Shown here: piece by piece, positions 6,684 to 14,349 of the stretch
How positions within the stretch are numbered: position 1 is the first letter of the stretch
How the letters are laid out: every line of letters starts with the position of its first letter
Source: Stenotrophomonas sp. ATCM1_4
Lineage (GTDB): Bacteria; Pseudomonadota; Gammaproteobacteria; Xanthomonadales; Xanthomonadaceae
Direction of reading: 5' to 3'
NCBI RefSeq assembly: GCF_004348115.1
Contig: NZ_QPFB01000001.1
Location: 1,155,978-1,219,977 of the forward strand
DNA: 64,000 nt
Made by a program: the position numbers and the translations under genes
Notes under the pieces: model-generated
Databases searched by the model: none
The model's input: the letters and a program-made list of their open reading frames with translations, nothing else
Told to the model about the DNA's origin: nothing

Positions 6684-8078
6684 TCAGTTGGCCCGTGCCA
6701 GGTCGTCGATCAGCGCACGCAGGAAGCGGGCGGCTTCGCCGCCGGTGCAGGCGCGGTGGTCGAAGGTGACGGACAGCGGGATGACCTTGTGCGTTTCCAC
6801 GCCACCCATCACCGGCGTCAGCTGGAAGCGGGCGCGGCCGGCGGCGACGATGGCCACGCACGGCGGCACGACGACCGGCGTTGCGTAGCGGCCGGCGAAC
6901 ATGCCGAAGTTGGACAGCGAGATGGTGTAGCCGCTCAATTCCGAAGCGGCGATCGAGCGGTCTTCCACCTGCTGGCGCAGGCGGTTGATGCCCTCGCGCA
7001 CGCCACGGGCGTCGAGCATGTCGGCATTGCGCAGGGCCGGCACGAACAGGCCGTCGTCGGTGTCCACCGCGATGCCGATGTCGACCTGCGCGTGCAGGGT
7101 ACGGGTGAGGTTGTCGCCGTCGAACCAGGCATTCATCGCCGGCACGGTCTGGCAGGCGACCACGATCGCGCGCACCAGGCGCGAGGTCATGTCATTGCCC
7201 GGTGCCCAGGCGTGGATGTCGGCGTCGTCGGTCAGCGTGGTCGGCACGACCTTGCTGTGCGCATCGGCCATCACCCGCGCCATGTTGCGGCGCACGCCCT
7301 TGAGCGGTTCCGGCTGGCCCTTGGCGACCACGCCCGGCGGCGCGGTACGCATCGGCTTGCCGGCGGCGGAAAGCGGGGTGCGTGCGGCTTCATCCCTTCC
7401 ACCGCCTGCGGGGGAAGGTGCCCGCAGGGCGGATGGGGAAGCGCCCTCACCCGGCGCACGCTGTGCGCCGACCTCTCCCGCACGCGGGAGGGGTGCGCCG
7501 ACGCGGGCGGTACCGGCTTCGGCGGCCTGCTTCACATCGTTCATCGTCACCGCGCCGTCGGCGCCGGTGGCACGCACGCGGGCCAGGTCCACGCCCAGCT
7601 TGCGCGCCATCGCGCGCACGGCCGGCACTGCCTTGACGCCACCGACGGCCACGGCCTGCTCGGTGTGCACGGCATTGGAGCTGACCATCGCGCCGACCAC
7701 GGTGCCTTCGTCGGCACGTTCGGCGGCGGCAGCCTGTGCCGGCGCTGCGGCAGGTGCAGGTGCCGCAGCGGCCGGTGCCGGGGCGCCGTGGTGGTGGCCG
7801 GTGTCCTGGCCTTCGGCTCGCTGTGGCAGGTTCGGGTCGATCTCGAAGTGCGCCAGCATGTGGCCGGTGACCACGATGTCACCCGGCGCGCCGGCCAGCT
7901 TCAGTACCTTGCCGGACACCGGCGAGGGCACCTCGACCACGGCCTTGGCGGTCTCCATCGAGACCAGCGGCTCGTCCAGCTTGATCACGTCGCCTTCCTT
8001 GACGAACCACTCCACGATGGTGGCGTCCGGCAGGCCTTCGCCCAGGTCGGGCAGGTTGAAGCTCTTGGTCTGGCTCAT
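6684..8078 (-). CDS. bkdB: Dihydrolipoamide acyltransferase E2 of branched-chain 2-oxoacid dehydrogenase
   Basis: A 464-residue E2 that transfers the branched acyl group from lipoate to coenzyme A in valine, leucine and isoleucine breakdown. One lipoyl domain (about 1-85) carries the lipoylated lysine in METAKAVVEV (K45). A peripheral-subunit-binding domain lies at about 148-190 (VPAVRAMARKLGVDLARV). The catalytic domain follows. Its active-site motif reads DHRACTGG (H441) instead of the usual HxxxDG, a variant I associate with some branched-chain E2s. Residues about 194-228 are encoded by an intragenic repeat. It is the last gene of the operon and overlaps the SH3-like gene by 4 bp. Confidence 0.9.
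   Translation of the reverse strand: MSQTKSFNLPDLGEGLPDATIVEWFVKEGDVIKLDEPLVSMETAKAVVEVPSPVSGKVLKLAGAPGDIVVTGHMLAHFEIDPNLPQRAEGQDTGHHHGAPAPAAAAPAPAAAPAQAAAAERADEGTVVGAMVSSNAVHTEQAVAVGGVKAVPAVRAMARKLGVDLARVRATGADGAVTMNDVKQAAEAGTARVGAPLPRAGEVGAQRAPGEGASPSALRAPSPAGGGRDEAARTPLSAAGKPMRTAPPGVVAKGQPEPLKGVRRNMARVMADAHSKVVPTTLTDDADIHAWAPGNDMTSRLVRAIVVACQTVPAMNAWFDGDNLTRTLHAQVDIGIAVDTDDGLFVPALRNADMLDARGVREGINRLRQQVEDRSIAASELSGYTISLSNFGMFAGRYATPVVVPPCVAIVAAGRARFQLTPVMGGVETHKVIPLSVTFDHRACTGGEAARFLRALIDDLARAN
7395..7498. repeat. Intragenic palindromic repeat translated within the E2 linker
   Basis: This stretch carries CCTCTCCCGCACGCGGGAGG, a GGCGCACGCTGTGCGCC hairpin, GCCCTCACCC, and a second palindromic part rich in GCGGGG and CCGC. 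Its hairpin-plus-tail design matches the intergenic repeats at 3731, 14226, 17271 and 17698. Read on the minus strand in the E2 frame it gives a proline/glycine-rich segment (APLPRAGEVGAQRAPGEGAS and onward to SPAGGGR). Its length keeps the frame open and it falls in a flexible linker. Confidence 0.75.
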
Positions 8079-8428
8079 GTGCAGTTCTCTTCCAGCAATT
8101 CAAGTTCGCGTGCCGGTAGCCAGCCCTGCGTGCCATCGGCACGCTCGGACCACCACCAGCCGCCATGTTCATGGTGCAGCCGCACCTGCTCGCCACGGTC
8201 CACGTCCAGTTCGCGCGCGCTGTAGTCGCGCAGCACTTCGGCGCGGCCGTCGTCGAGCATCCGCAACCAGGCAATCGGCGTCCATCCGGCATCGCCGGCG
8301 TCGGTGGTCACCCACGCGAACGCCGGCCATTCCTCGTCACGCACACCCAGGGCGACGATCTGCCCGGTGTGCACGTGCAACGGATTGCGGTACTGGCTGC
8401 GGTGGCTGCCGGTCAGGCGTGCCTGCAT
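8075..8428 (-). CDS. SH3-like domain protein in the bkd operon
   Basis: A 117-residue protein with an SH3-like C-terminal half: AEVLRDYSARELDVDRGEQV, then GGWWWSERADGTQGWLP, the classic ALYDY...W-W...GWLP pattern of SH3 folds. The N-terminal part (YRNPLHVHTGQIVALGVRDE) may be a second copy of the fold. It starts 1 bp before the E1 beta stop and overlaps E2 by 4 bp, so it is translated with the dehydrogenase. An assembly or regulatory role for the complex is inferred only from this tight placement. Confidence 0.7.
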   Translation of the reverse strand: MQARLTGSHRSQYRNPLHVHTGQIVALGVRDEEWPAFAWVTTDAGDAGWTPIAWLRMLDDGRAEVLRDYSARELDVDRGEQVRLHHEHGGWWWSERADGTQGWLPARELELLEENCT

Positions 8429-8429
8429 G

Positions 8430-9416
8430 TCAGCCCGCCGCCACCGCGCGCTTGGCCGCCGCCACGATCCGCTCCACGCTCGGCAGGTACTTCATTTCCA
8501 GGCGGAACAGCGGGATGTGGGTGTCATAGCCGGTGACGCGCTCGACCGGGGCGAGCAGGTCGTACATCGACTCCTCGGCCAGGCGGGCGGCGATCTCGGC
8601 GCCGAAGCCGGCGGTCTTGGGCGCTTCCTGCACGATCACGCAGCGGCCGGTCTTGGCCACCGACTCGGCGATGGTGGCGAAGTCCAGCGGGCGCAGCGTG
8701 GCCACGTCGATCACCTCGGCGCTGATGCCTTCGCCGGCCAGCTTGTCGGCTGCTTCCAGGGCTTCCTTCACCTGCGCGCCCCAGGTCACCAGGGTCACGT
8801 CGGTGCCGTCGCGCAGCACGAAGCACACGTCCAGCGGCAGTGCCTCGCCGTCGTTGGCGACCACTTCCTTGTACTGGCGGTAGATGCGCTTGGGCTCCAT
8901 GTAGATCACCGGATCCGGCTCGCGGATCGCGGCCAGCAGCAGGCCATAGGCACGCTGCGGGCTGGACGGCAGCACCACGCGCAGGCCCGGCACGTTGGTG
9001 AAGATGGCCTCGTTGGCCTCGCTGTGGTGCTCCGGTGCACGGATGCCGCCGCCCCACGGCACGCGCAGCACCATCGGGCAGTGCAGGCGGCCACGGGTGC
9101 GATTACGCAGGCGCGCGGCGTGGCAGATGATGTGGTCCACCATCGGGTAGACGAAGCCGTCGAACTGGGCCTCGGCCACCGGCTTCATGCCCTGCGCGGC
9201 CAGGCCGACGGTGAGGCCGGCGATGGTGGTCTCGTCCAGCGGGGTGTCCAGCACGCGCTGTGCGCCGAACTGCTGCTGCAGGCCGGCGGTGGCGCGGAAC
9301 ACGCCGCCGTTGACGCCCACGTCCTCGCCCAGCACCAGCACCGACGGGTCGTGTTCCATTTCCCATGCAAGGGCCTGGGTGACGGCTTCGATGAGGGTGA
9401 TCGGGGTGGCGGTCAT
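8430..9416 (-). CDS. bkdA2: Branched-chain 2-oxoacid dehydrogenase E1 subunit beta
   Basis: A 328-residue transketolase-type beta subunit. It starts MTATPITLIEAVTQALAWEM, has LGEDVGVNGGVFRAT and DTPLDETTIAGLTVGLA, and ends in the usual C-terminal domain with RCVIVQEAPKTAGFGAE. With the alpha subunit it decarboxylates branched 2-oxoacids using thiamine diphosphate. The ATG at 9416 has GGAGA 7 nt upstream. A longer start at 9503 would overlap the E1 alpha gene by 8 bp and add 29 poorly conserved-looking residues. Confidence 0.92.
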   Translation of the reverse strand: MTATPITLIEAVTQALAWEMEHDPSVLVLGEDVGVNGGVFRATAGLQQQFGAQRVLDTPLDETTIAGLTVGLAAQGMKPVAEAQFDGFVYPMVDHIICHAARLRNRTRGRLHCPMVLRVPWGGGIRAPEHHSEANEAIFTNVPGLRVVLPSSPQRAYGLLLAAIREPDPVIYMEPKRIYRQYKEVVANDGEALPLDVCFVLRDGTDVTLVTWGAQVKEALEAADKLAGEGISAEVIDVATLRPLDFATIAESVAKTGRCVIVQEAPKTAGFGAEIAARLAEESMYDLLAPVERVTGYDTHIPLFRLEMKYLPSVERIVAAAKRAVAAG

Positions 9417-9495
9417 GGTGGTTTCTCCGCTGTTGCTGGCCGCGCTGTGGGCCACGTCGTGGCCGGCCGGGGTTCCGGGAAGGGCGCGCTTGATG

Positions 9496-10584
9496 TCATC
9501 CATGGCGCTGCTCCAGGGCGATGGCGGCGGCGCGCTGGGCCAGCAGGTCCGGCGGCGGATCGGCGTACAGGTAATCGAACATGGCCTCGACCGGCTGCAC
9601 CGGGCAGTTGAGGTAGGCGTTGACCTCCTCGTCCACGCGGGTGCCGCACTCGGCGATCCAGGCCTTCTCTTCCTCCTCGCTCCACACGCCGGCGGCGGTG
9701 AGGTACTTGCGCAGGCGGATCAGCGGCTCGCGCTGCCAGGCGGCCTTGACCTCGGCGTCGTCGCGGTAGCGGCGGGCGTCGTCGGCGGTGGTGTGGTCGG
9801 ACAGGCGATAGGTGAGGAACTCCAGCACCGTGCCGCCCTTGCCGGACAGGGCACGTTCGCGCGCCTGCTCCATGGCCGCCAGCACCGCGATCAGGTCGTT
9901 GCCGTCCACCTGCAGGCAGAACAGGCCGCCGGCCAGGCCCTTCTGGGCCAGGGTCTCGGCACCGGTCTGGGCCGAACGCGGCACCGAGATCGCCCAGCCG
10001 TTGTTGACCACGCACAGGATCAGCGGCAGCTGGTAGGCGCCGGCCGAGTTCACCGCGGCGTAGAAGTCGGTCTTGGAGCTGCCGCCGTCACCGCAGACGG
10101 TGACCGCCACCTGCGGCAGGCCGCGCAGCTTGAACGACAGCGCCGAGCCGGCCGCGTGCAGGCATTGGGTGGAGATCGGCACGCAGATCGGGAAGTCGCG
10201 GACGGCGTCGCTGTCGCGGTCGTAGTCACTGCCGCGCTCGTCGCCGCCCCAGTACATCAACACGTCGCGCGGGCGCACGCCGCGCATGAACATCGCGCCG
10301 TACTCACGGTAGCTGGGGGCGAACACGTCGCCGCTCTTCATGGCTGCGCCGATGCCGACGTGGGCCGCTTCGTGGCCCAGGCAGGAGGCGAAGGTGCCGA
10401 GTTTGCCGGTGCGCTGCAGGGCAACCGCCTTGGTGTCGAACACCCGGGTGGCCAGCATCTGCTTGAACAGCGGCAGCAGGCTGCGCGGGTCGCGCAGCGA
10501 CTCCGGCAGGTCGTCGCGTACCAGGCTGCCTTCGGCATCCAGGTACTGCAGGTATTCGATTTGGAACTGGGCGGAAACCGTCAT
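9496..10584 (-). CDS. bkdA1: Branched-chain 2-oxoacid dehydrogenase E1 subunit alpha
   Basis: A 362-residue alpha subunit. It contains the thiamine diphosphate motif GDGGSSKTDFYAAVNSAG with the paired NN in CVVNNGWAIS, and the E1 loop YRLSDHTTADDARRYR holding the phosphorylation-loop equivalent. The conserved ATRVFDTKAVALQRTGKLGT is near the N-terminus. First gene of the operon E1 alpha, E1 beta, SH3-like, E2. The E3 gene (lipoamide dehydrogenase) is not in the window. The ATG at 10584 is preceded by AAGGTG. An upstream ATG at 10632 would add 16 residues. Confidence 0.92.
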   Translation of the reverse strand: MTVSAQFQIEYLQYLDAEGSLVRDDLPESLRDPRSLLPLFKQMLATRVFDTKAVALQRTGKLGTFASCLGHEAAHVGIGAAMKSGDVFAPSYREYGAMFMRGVRPRDVLMYWGGDERGSDYDRDSDAVRDFPICVPISTQCLHAAGSALSFKLRGLPQVAVTVCGDGGSSKTDFYAAVNSAGAYQLPLILCVVNNGWAISVPRSAQTGAETLAQKGLAGGLFCLQVDGNDLIAVLAAMEQARERALSGKGGTVLEFLTYRLSDHTTADDARRYRDDAEVKAAWQREPLIRLRKYLTAAGVWSEEEEKAWIAECGTRVDEEVNAYLNCPVQPVEAMFDYLYADPPPDLLAQRAAAIALEQRHG

Positions 10585-10950
10585 TGCAGCAACACCTTGA
10601 ACAGATGGTTTCAAATGATAGGAATTGCGCATGGTAAGGAATCAGGCTGGAAAAGCCGTCCTGCGGCGCAGCACGACTGACCGTACAAATGCCGGATTCG
10701 TTCCATGGCCCTCGCCACGGCCGAGCAAATACAGCGTATTCAGCAAGGCCGCGCCAAGGCAGGGCATTGTCGCGCCGGTTGCCATCGCAAGTGTTCTTAT
10801 TCCGTTTGCGCGGAACCGCACCGTGGGGGATGCCCGCCGGGCCGGGCCATGCCCGGCAGGCGATCCCGGCAATGTCCGGCGGCGCCGGGCGCCGCGCTAC
10901 CGGGCGTGCGGCTGCGTTACCCTTTGCGCCCCGCGCAGATGGCAAGGCCG
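10585..10950. promoter_or_regulatory. 366-bp divergent intergenic region, bkd operon and kynA
   Basis: No gene is apparent. On the minus strand TATCAT (complement of 10615-10620) is a possible -10 for bkd and would exclude the longer E1 alpha start. The right half holds two GC hairpins of the GTAG repeat type. I see no clear binding site for an Lrp-type or other regulator and no -35/-10 pair for kynA that I would defend. Confidence 0.4.
10841..10902. repeat. Pair of GTAG-type (SMAG-like) hairpins
   Basis: GCCGGGC-CAT-GCCCGGC at 10841-10857 is followed by GCGGCG-CCGGG-CGCCGC at 10879-10895. The second ends with CTACC, so on the minus strand it begins GGTAG, the hallmark of the Stenotrophomonas GTAG repeats. 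The first arm of the pair lacks a clear GTAG. The assignment is by resemblance. Confidence 0.5.
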
Positions 10951-11823
10951 ATGACCGTAGAAAAGAACCAGCGTGAGCTCGAGGCAGGCATCCACACCGA
11001 CCTGCAGGGCCGGCTCACCTACGGCGGCTACCTGCGCCTGGACCAGTTGCTGTCGGCCCAGCAGCCGCTGTCCAACCCGCCGCACCACGACGAGATGCTG
11101 TTCATCATCCAGCATCAGACCTCGGAGCTGTGGCTGAAGCTGCTGGCCCACGAGCTGCGCGCCGCGCGTGCCCACCTGCAGCGCGACGAGGTCTGGCAGT
11201 GCCGGAAGGTGCTGGCCCGTGGCAAGCAGGTGCTGCGCCTGCTGACCGAACAATGGGCGGTGCTGGAAACCCTGACCCCGTCCGAATACATGGGCTTCCG
11301 CGACGTGCTCGGGCCCTCGTCCGGCTTCCAGTCGCTGCAGTACCGCTACATCGAGTTCCTGCTCGGCAACAAGAACGCGGACATGCTGGGCGTGTTCGCC
11401 CACGACCCGGCCGGGCAGGCGCAGCTGCGCGAGGTGCTGGAGGCCCCCAGCCTGTACGAGGAGTTCCTGGCCTACCTGTCGCGCTTCGGCCATGCCATCC
11501 CGGCCACCTACGAGGGCCACGACTGGACCCAGTCGCATGTCAGCGACCCGGCGCTGCGCCATGTCTTCGAGAACATCTACCAGGACACCGACCGCTACTG
11601 GCGCGAGTACTCGCTGTGCGAGGACCTGGTGGACCTGGAGACCCAGTTCCAGCTGTGGCGCTTCCGCCACATGCGCACGGTGATGCGGGTGATCGGCTTC
11701 AAGCGGGGCACCGGCGGCTCCAGCGGCGTGGGGTTCCTCAAGCAGGCGCTGGAGCTGACCTTCTTCCCGGAACTGTTCGAAGTCCGCACCAGCATCCGCG
11801 CCGATCCGCCGGCGGGCGCCTGA
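10951..11823 (+). CDS. kynA: Tryptophan 2,3-dioxygenase
   Basis: A 290-residue heme enzyme that opens the indole ring of L-tryptophan to N-formylkynurenine, the first step of the kynurenine pathway. The sequence reads almost like the structurally known Xanthomonas campestris enzyme: [28 protein letters not shown] with the active-site His55, the heme-ligand region [15 protein letters not shown], and the substrate loop [14 protein letters not shown]. The start at 10951 gives the family N-terminus (MTVEKN). An ATG at 10939 would add four residues. The rest of the kynurenine pathway is not in the window. Confidence 0.95.
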   Translation: MTVEKNQRELEAGIHTDLQGRLTYGGYLRLDQLLSAQQPLSNPPHHDEMLFIIQHQTSELWLKLLAHELRAARAHLQRDEVWQCRKVLARGKQVLRLLTEQWAVLETLTPSEYMGFRDVLGPSSGFQSLQYRYIEFLLGNKNADMLGVFAHDPAGQAQLREVLEAPSLYEEFLAYLSRFGHAIPATYEGHDWTQSHVSDPALRHVFENIYQDTDRYWREYSLCEDLVDLETQFQLWRFRHMRTVMRVIGFKRGTGGSSGVGFLKQALELTFFPELFEVRTSIRADPPAGA

Positions 11824-11847
11824 AAATCCAACGTATTCAGCAACTTG

Positions 11848-11871
11848 CAGGGGCGCCTCGGGGCGCCCCTG
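11848..11871 (+). terminator. Hairpin after kynA
   Basis: CAGGGGCGCC (11848-11857) and GGCGCCCCTG (11862-11871) form a perfect 10-bp stem with a 4-nt loop, 24 bp after the kynA stop. Only a weak T-rich stretch follows (GCGGCGTTTCC), so termination may be partial. Confidence 0.6.
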
Positions 11872-12020
11872 CGGCGTTTCCGGCCGCCGCAGGCCGGCCC
11901 GGGCAAGCCGTCTGTGGATTTGACGTGAAGCCGGCCCTTCGGTGATGCTCGCCCGTCGCGCCGGTTCCGGCCGACTTCTTTCGCATCACTTGCCCATCGA
12001 ATGACTCAGGGGACACCCGC

Positions 12021-13514
12021 ATGAGCGCTGCCGCGCCCAATTCCGCATCCAACCCGGCGCCCGTGCCGGCGTTCACCAACCTCCTCGGCCATCCACGCCC
12101 CCTGTGGATGCTGTTCATGACCGAGTTCTTCGAACGCTTCGCGTTCTACGGCATCCGCTGGGCGCTGACGCTGTACATCGTCGCCCAGTTCTCCGAGAGC
12201 CAGGCCGGTGCCAGCAAGCTCTACGGCGCCTACCTGGCGCTGGTGTATGCGGCAGCCCTGTTCGGTGGCTTCGTCGCCGACCGGATCATCGGTTACCAGC
12301 GTTCGATCCTGATCGGTGCGGCGGTGATGTCGCTGGGCCTGTTCCTGATCGCCATCCCCAACGACCAGGTGTTCCGTATCGGCCTGGCCACGGTGATCGC
12401 GGGCAACGGCCTGTTCAAGCCGAACATCTCCAGCATGGTCGGGCAGCTGTACGGCATCAACGACTCGCGCCGTGACTCGGGCTTCACCATCTTCTACATG
12501 GGCATCAACGCCGGCGCGCTGGTCGCACCGGTGCTGACCGGCATCCTGGCCGAGAACGTGTTCGGCACCGAAGCCATGCCGGCCTACAAGTACGTGTTCA
12601 TCGCCTCGGGCGTGGGCATGCTGATCAGCCTGGTGTGGTTCTGGTTCGGCCGTCGCCAGCTCGGTGACATCGGCAAGCCGCCGGCCGGTGCTGAAGGTAT
12701 GGGCCGCACCATCGCCGTGCTGGTGGGTTCGCTGGTGGCCGTGCCGGTGGCCTATGCGCTGCTGTCCATCGACGCCGGCATCCTGGGCTGGATCCTGGGC
12801 GCGCTGTTCACCGCGCTGTGCGTGATGATCCTGGTCGAGGGCATCCGCGAGGGCAAGGTGGCCCGTGACCGTGCCATCGCCATGCTGATCATCTTCGTGT
12901 TCAACGTGCTGTTCTTCATGTTCTTCGAACAGGCCGGCAGCTCGTTCAACTTCCTGGCGCAGAACATCGTCAACCGCGACCTGGGCGGCTGGACCTTCCC
13001 GATCGGCTGGTTCCAGTCGGTCAACTCGGTGGCCATCCTGGCCCTTGGCCCGATCTTCGTGTGGTTGTGGACCGCGCTGGGCAAGGCCAACCCGTCGATC
13101 CCGCGCAAGTTCGGCCTGGGCCTGATCTTCAACGGCCTGGCCTTCCTGCTGCTGATGTACGCGCTGTCCTCGCTGGTCGACGGCGCCGGCAAGATCCCGT
13201 TCTGGACCCTGTTCATGGTCTACGTGATCCAGACCGTCGGTGAGCTGTGCCTGTCGCCGATCGGCCTGTCGATGACCACCAAGCTGGCCCCGCTCAAGGT
13301 CGTGGGCCTGGCGATGGGCGGCTGGTTCCTGTCTACCGCCATCGGCAACAACCTGTCGGGCATCTTCGCCGCGGTGGTCAGCGGCGAGAGCGGCATGACG
13401 GTGGAATCGGCCCTGAAGGGGTATACCTTCGGCTTCTGGTCGCTGCTGGGTGCAGGCGTGCTGTTGTTCCTGATCGCCCCGCTGGTGCAGAAGCTCATGC
13501 ATGGCGTGAAGTGA
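12021..13514 (+). CDS. Proton-dependent oligopeptide transporter (POT/PTR family)
   Basis: A 497-residue transporter with about 12-14 membrane helices. The first carries the POT signature EFFERFAFYGIRW (ExxERFxYY), whose acidic and arginine residues couple proton and peptide transport. Further POT features are the FADRIIGYQRSIL loop after helix 2 and the GNGLFKPNISSMVGQLY stretch in helix 4. It imports di- or tripeptides with protons across the inner membrane. AGGGG lies before the ATG. The thioredoxin-like lipoprotein gene starts 11 bp after it and is probably cotranscribed. Confidence 0.92.
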   Translation: MSAAAPNSASNPAPVPAFTNLLGHPRPLWMLFMTEFFERFAFYGIRWALTLYIVAQFSESQAGASKLYGAYLALVYAAALFGGFVADRIIGYQRSILIGAAVMSLGLFLIAIPNDQVFRIGLATVIAGNGLFKPNISSMVGQLYGINDSRRDSGFTIFYMGINAGALVAPVLTGILAENVFGTEAMPAYKYVFIASGVGMLISLVWFWFGRRQLGDIGKPPAGAEGMGRTIAVLVGSLVAVPVAYALLSIDAGILGWILGALFTALCVMILVEGIREGKVARDRAIAMLIIFVFNVLFFMFFEQAGSSFNFLAQNIVNRDLGGWTFPIGWFQSVNSVAILALGPIFVWLWTALGKANPSIPRKFGLGLIFNGLAFLLLMYALSSLVDGAGKIPFWTLFMVYVIQTVGELCLSPIGLSMTTKLAPLKVVGLAMGGWFLSTAIGNNLSGIFAAVVSGESGMTVESALKGYTFGFWSLLGAGVLLFLIAPLVQKLMHGVK

Positions 13515-13524
13515 GGAAAGACCG

Positions 13525-14118
13525 ATGAACAAGCTGTTTGGAGTGGTCCCGTTGGTGTTCGCCATGGCCGTGGCCGGTTGCAACCAGCCGCCACCGCCGG
13601 TGGAGAAGGTGCAGCCGCTGGACACCTCCGAACAGAAGGCGCCGGTGGCTGACACCAGCCAGCCGGTGTCCTCGGGCAACACCCCCACCGCGGCGGATAT
13701 CGCCGCGGTGGCCGCGCTCAACGCGCAGTTCGACCCCGCCCGCAACCCGGTCGCCGACCTGGAAACGGCCAAGGTCGAGGCCCAGCGTGGCGGCAAGCGG
13801 ATCATCCTGGACGTGGGCGGGGAGTGGTGCTCGTGGTGCCACCTGCTGGATGCCTTCATGGAAGGGGATTCGGAGATCCGCCGCTTCCGTGATGGCAACT
13901 ACGTGTGGATGAAGGTCAATTTCAGCGAAGAGAACGAGAACACCGCGTTCCTGTCCGGCTACCCGGAGATCAAGGGCTACCCGCACCTGTTCGTGCTCGA
14001 TGCCGAGGGCAAGCTGCTGCATTCGCAGTTCACCGGCGACCTGGAGAAGGGCAAGGGCTACGACCGCGAGAAGTTCTTCGCCTTCCTCAAGCAGTGGGCA
14101 CCGCCGGCCGCGCAATGA
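13525..14118 (+). CDS. Thioredoxin-fold lipoprotein
   Basis: A 197-residue secreted lipoprotein. Residues 1-19 form a signal peptide ending in the lipobox AVAGC, so it is lipid-anchored in the envelope. After a proline-rich linker, a thioredoxin-like domain has GGEWCSWCHLLDAF (CxxC active site, in the WCxWCH context of the thioredoxin_7/DUF255 group) and the cis-proline loop KGYPHLFV. It likely reduces or isomerises disulfides in the periplasm. It sits in an operon with the peptide transporter; the link between the two is unclear. Confidence 0.85.
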   Translation: MNKLFGVVPLVFAMAVAGCNQPPPPVEKVQPLDTSEQKAPVADTSQPVSSGNTPTAADIAAVAALNAQFDPARNPVADLETAKVEAQRGGKRIILDVGGEWCSWCHLLDAFMEGDSEIRRFRDGNYVWMKVNFSEENENTAFLSGYPEIKGYPHLFVLDAEGKLLHSQFTGDLEKGKGYDREKFFAFLKQWAPPAAQ

Positions 14119-14135
14119 GCCGTGGCGGTGGGGAT

Positions 14136-14166
14136 GACAACGGCGCCGGAAGGCGCCGTTGTCGTT
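14136..14166 (+). terminator. Intrinsic terminator after the thioredoxin-like lipoprotein
   Basis: GACAACGGCGCC (14136-14147) and GGCGCCGTTGTC (14152-14163) form a 12-bp perfect stem with a GGAA loop, followed by GTTTG. It lies 17 bp after the stop codon. Confidence 0.8.
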
Positions 14167-14225
14167 TGCGCACGGGCCTCACGGCCGAGGCGCTCCTGCG
14201 TGGCAGGCGCAGCTCGCCGTGATCT

Positions 14226-14268
14226 GCCCTCCCTTTCGCGCAGCGAAGGGGAGGCTGGGGGAGGGGTA
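14226..14268. repeat. Palindromic repeat, CCCTCCC...GGGAGGG family
   Basis: CCCTCCCTTTCGC pairs with GCGAAGGGGAGG around GCA and is followed by CTGGGGGAGGGG. Compared with the copy at 3731, the inner stem differs on both sides in a compensating way (TTTCGC/GCGAAG against TTTGCC/GGCAAG). The hairpin itself, rather than the exact sequence, is therefore conserved. Confidence 0.7.
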
Positions 14269-14349
14269 GCGCCGCATGCCTTCATATTCCCCCCGCGCTG
14301 CCGCTAACGGATGCATCTCCGCCTGCGCACGGCCCGCTCCGTCTTCGCC

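Noticed and set aside
10735..11843. CGTATTCAGCAA occurring on both sides of kynA (10735-10746 and 11832-11843), suggesting a mobile unit
   Set aside because: Many 12-bp matches are expected by chance in 64 kb. kynA has normal composition and its own terminator, and no inverted ends or mobility gene are present.
12006..13898. A 630-codon minus-strand frame across the POT transporter and lipoprotein genes
   Set aside because: Composition is the usual His/Gln/Asp-rich shadow of a high-GC gene, and both plus-strand genes are unmistakable.
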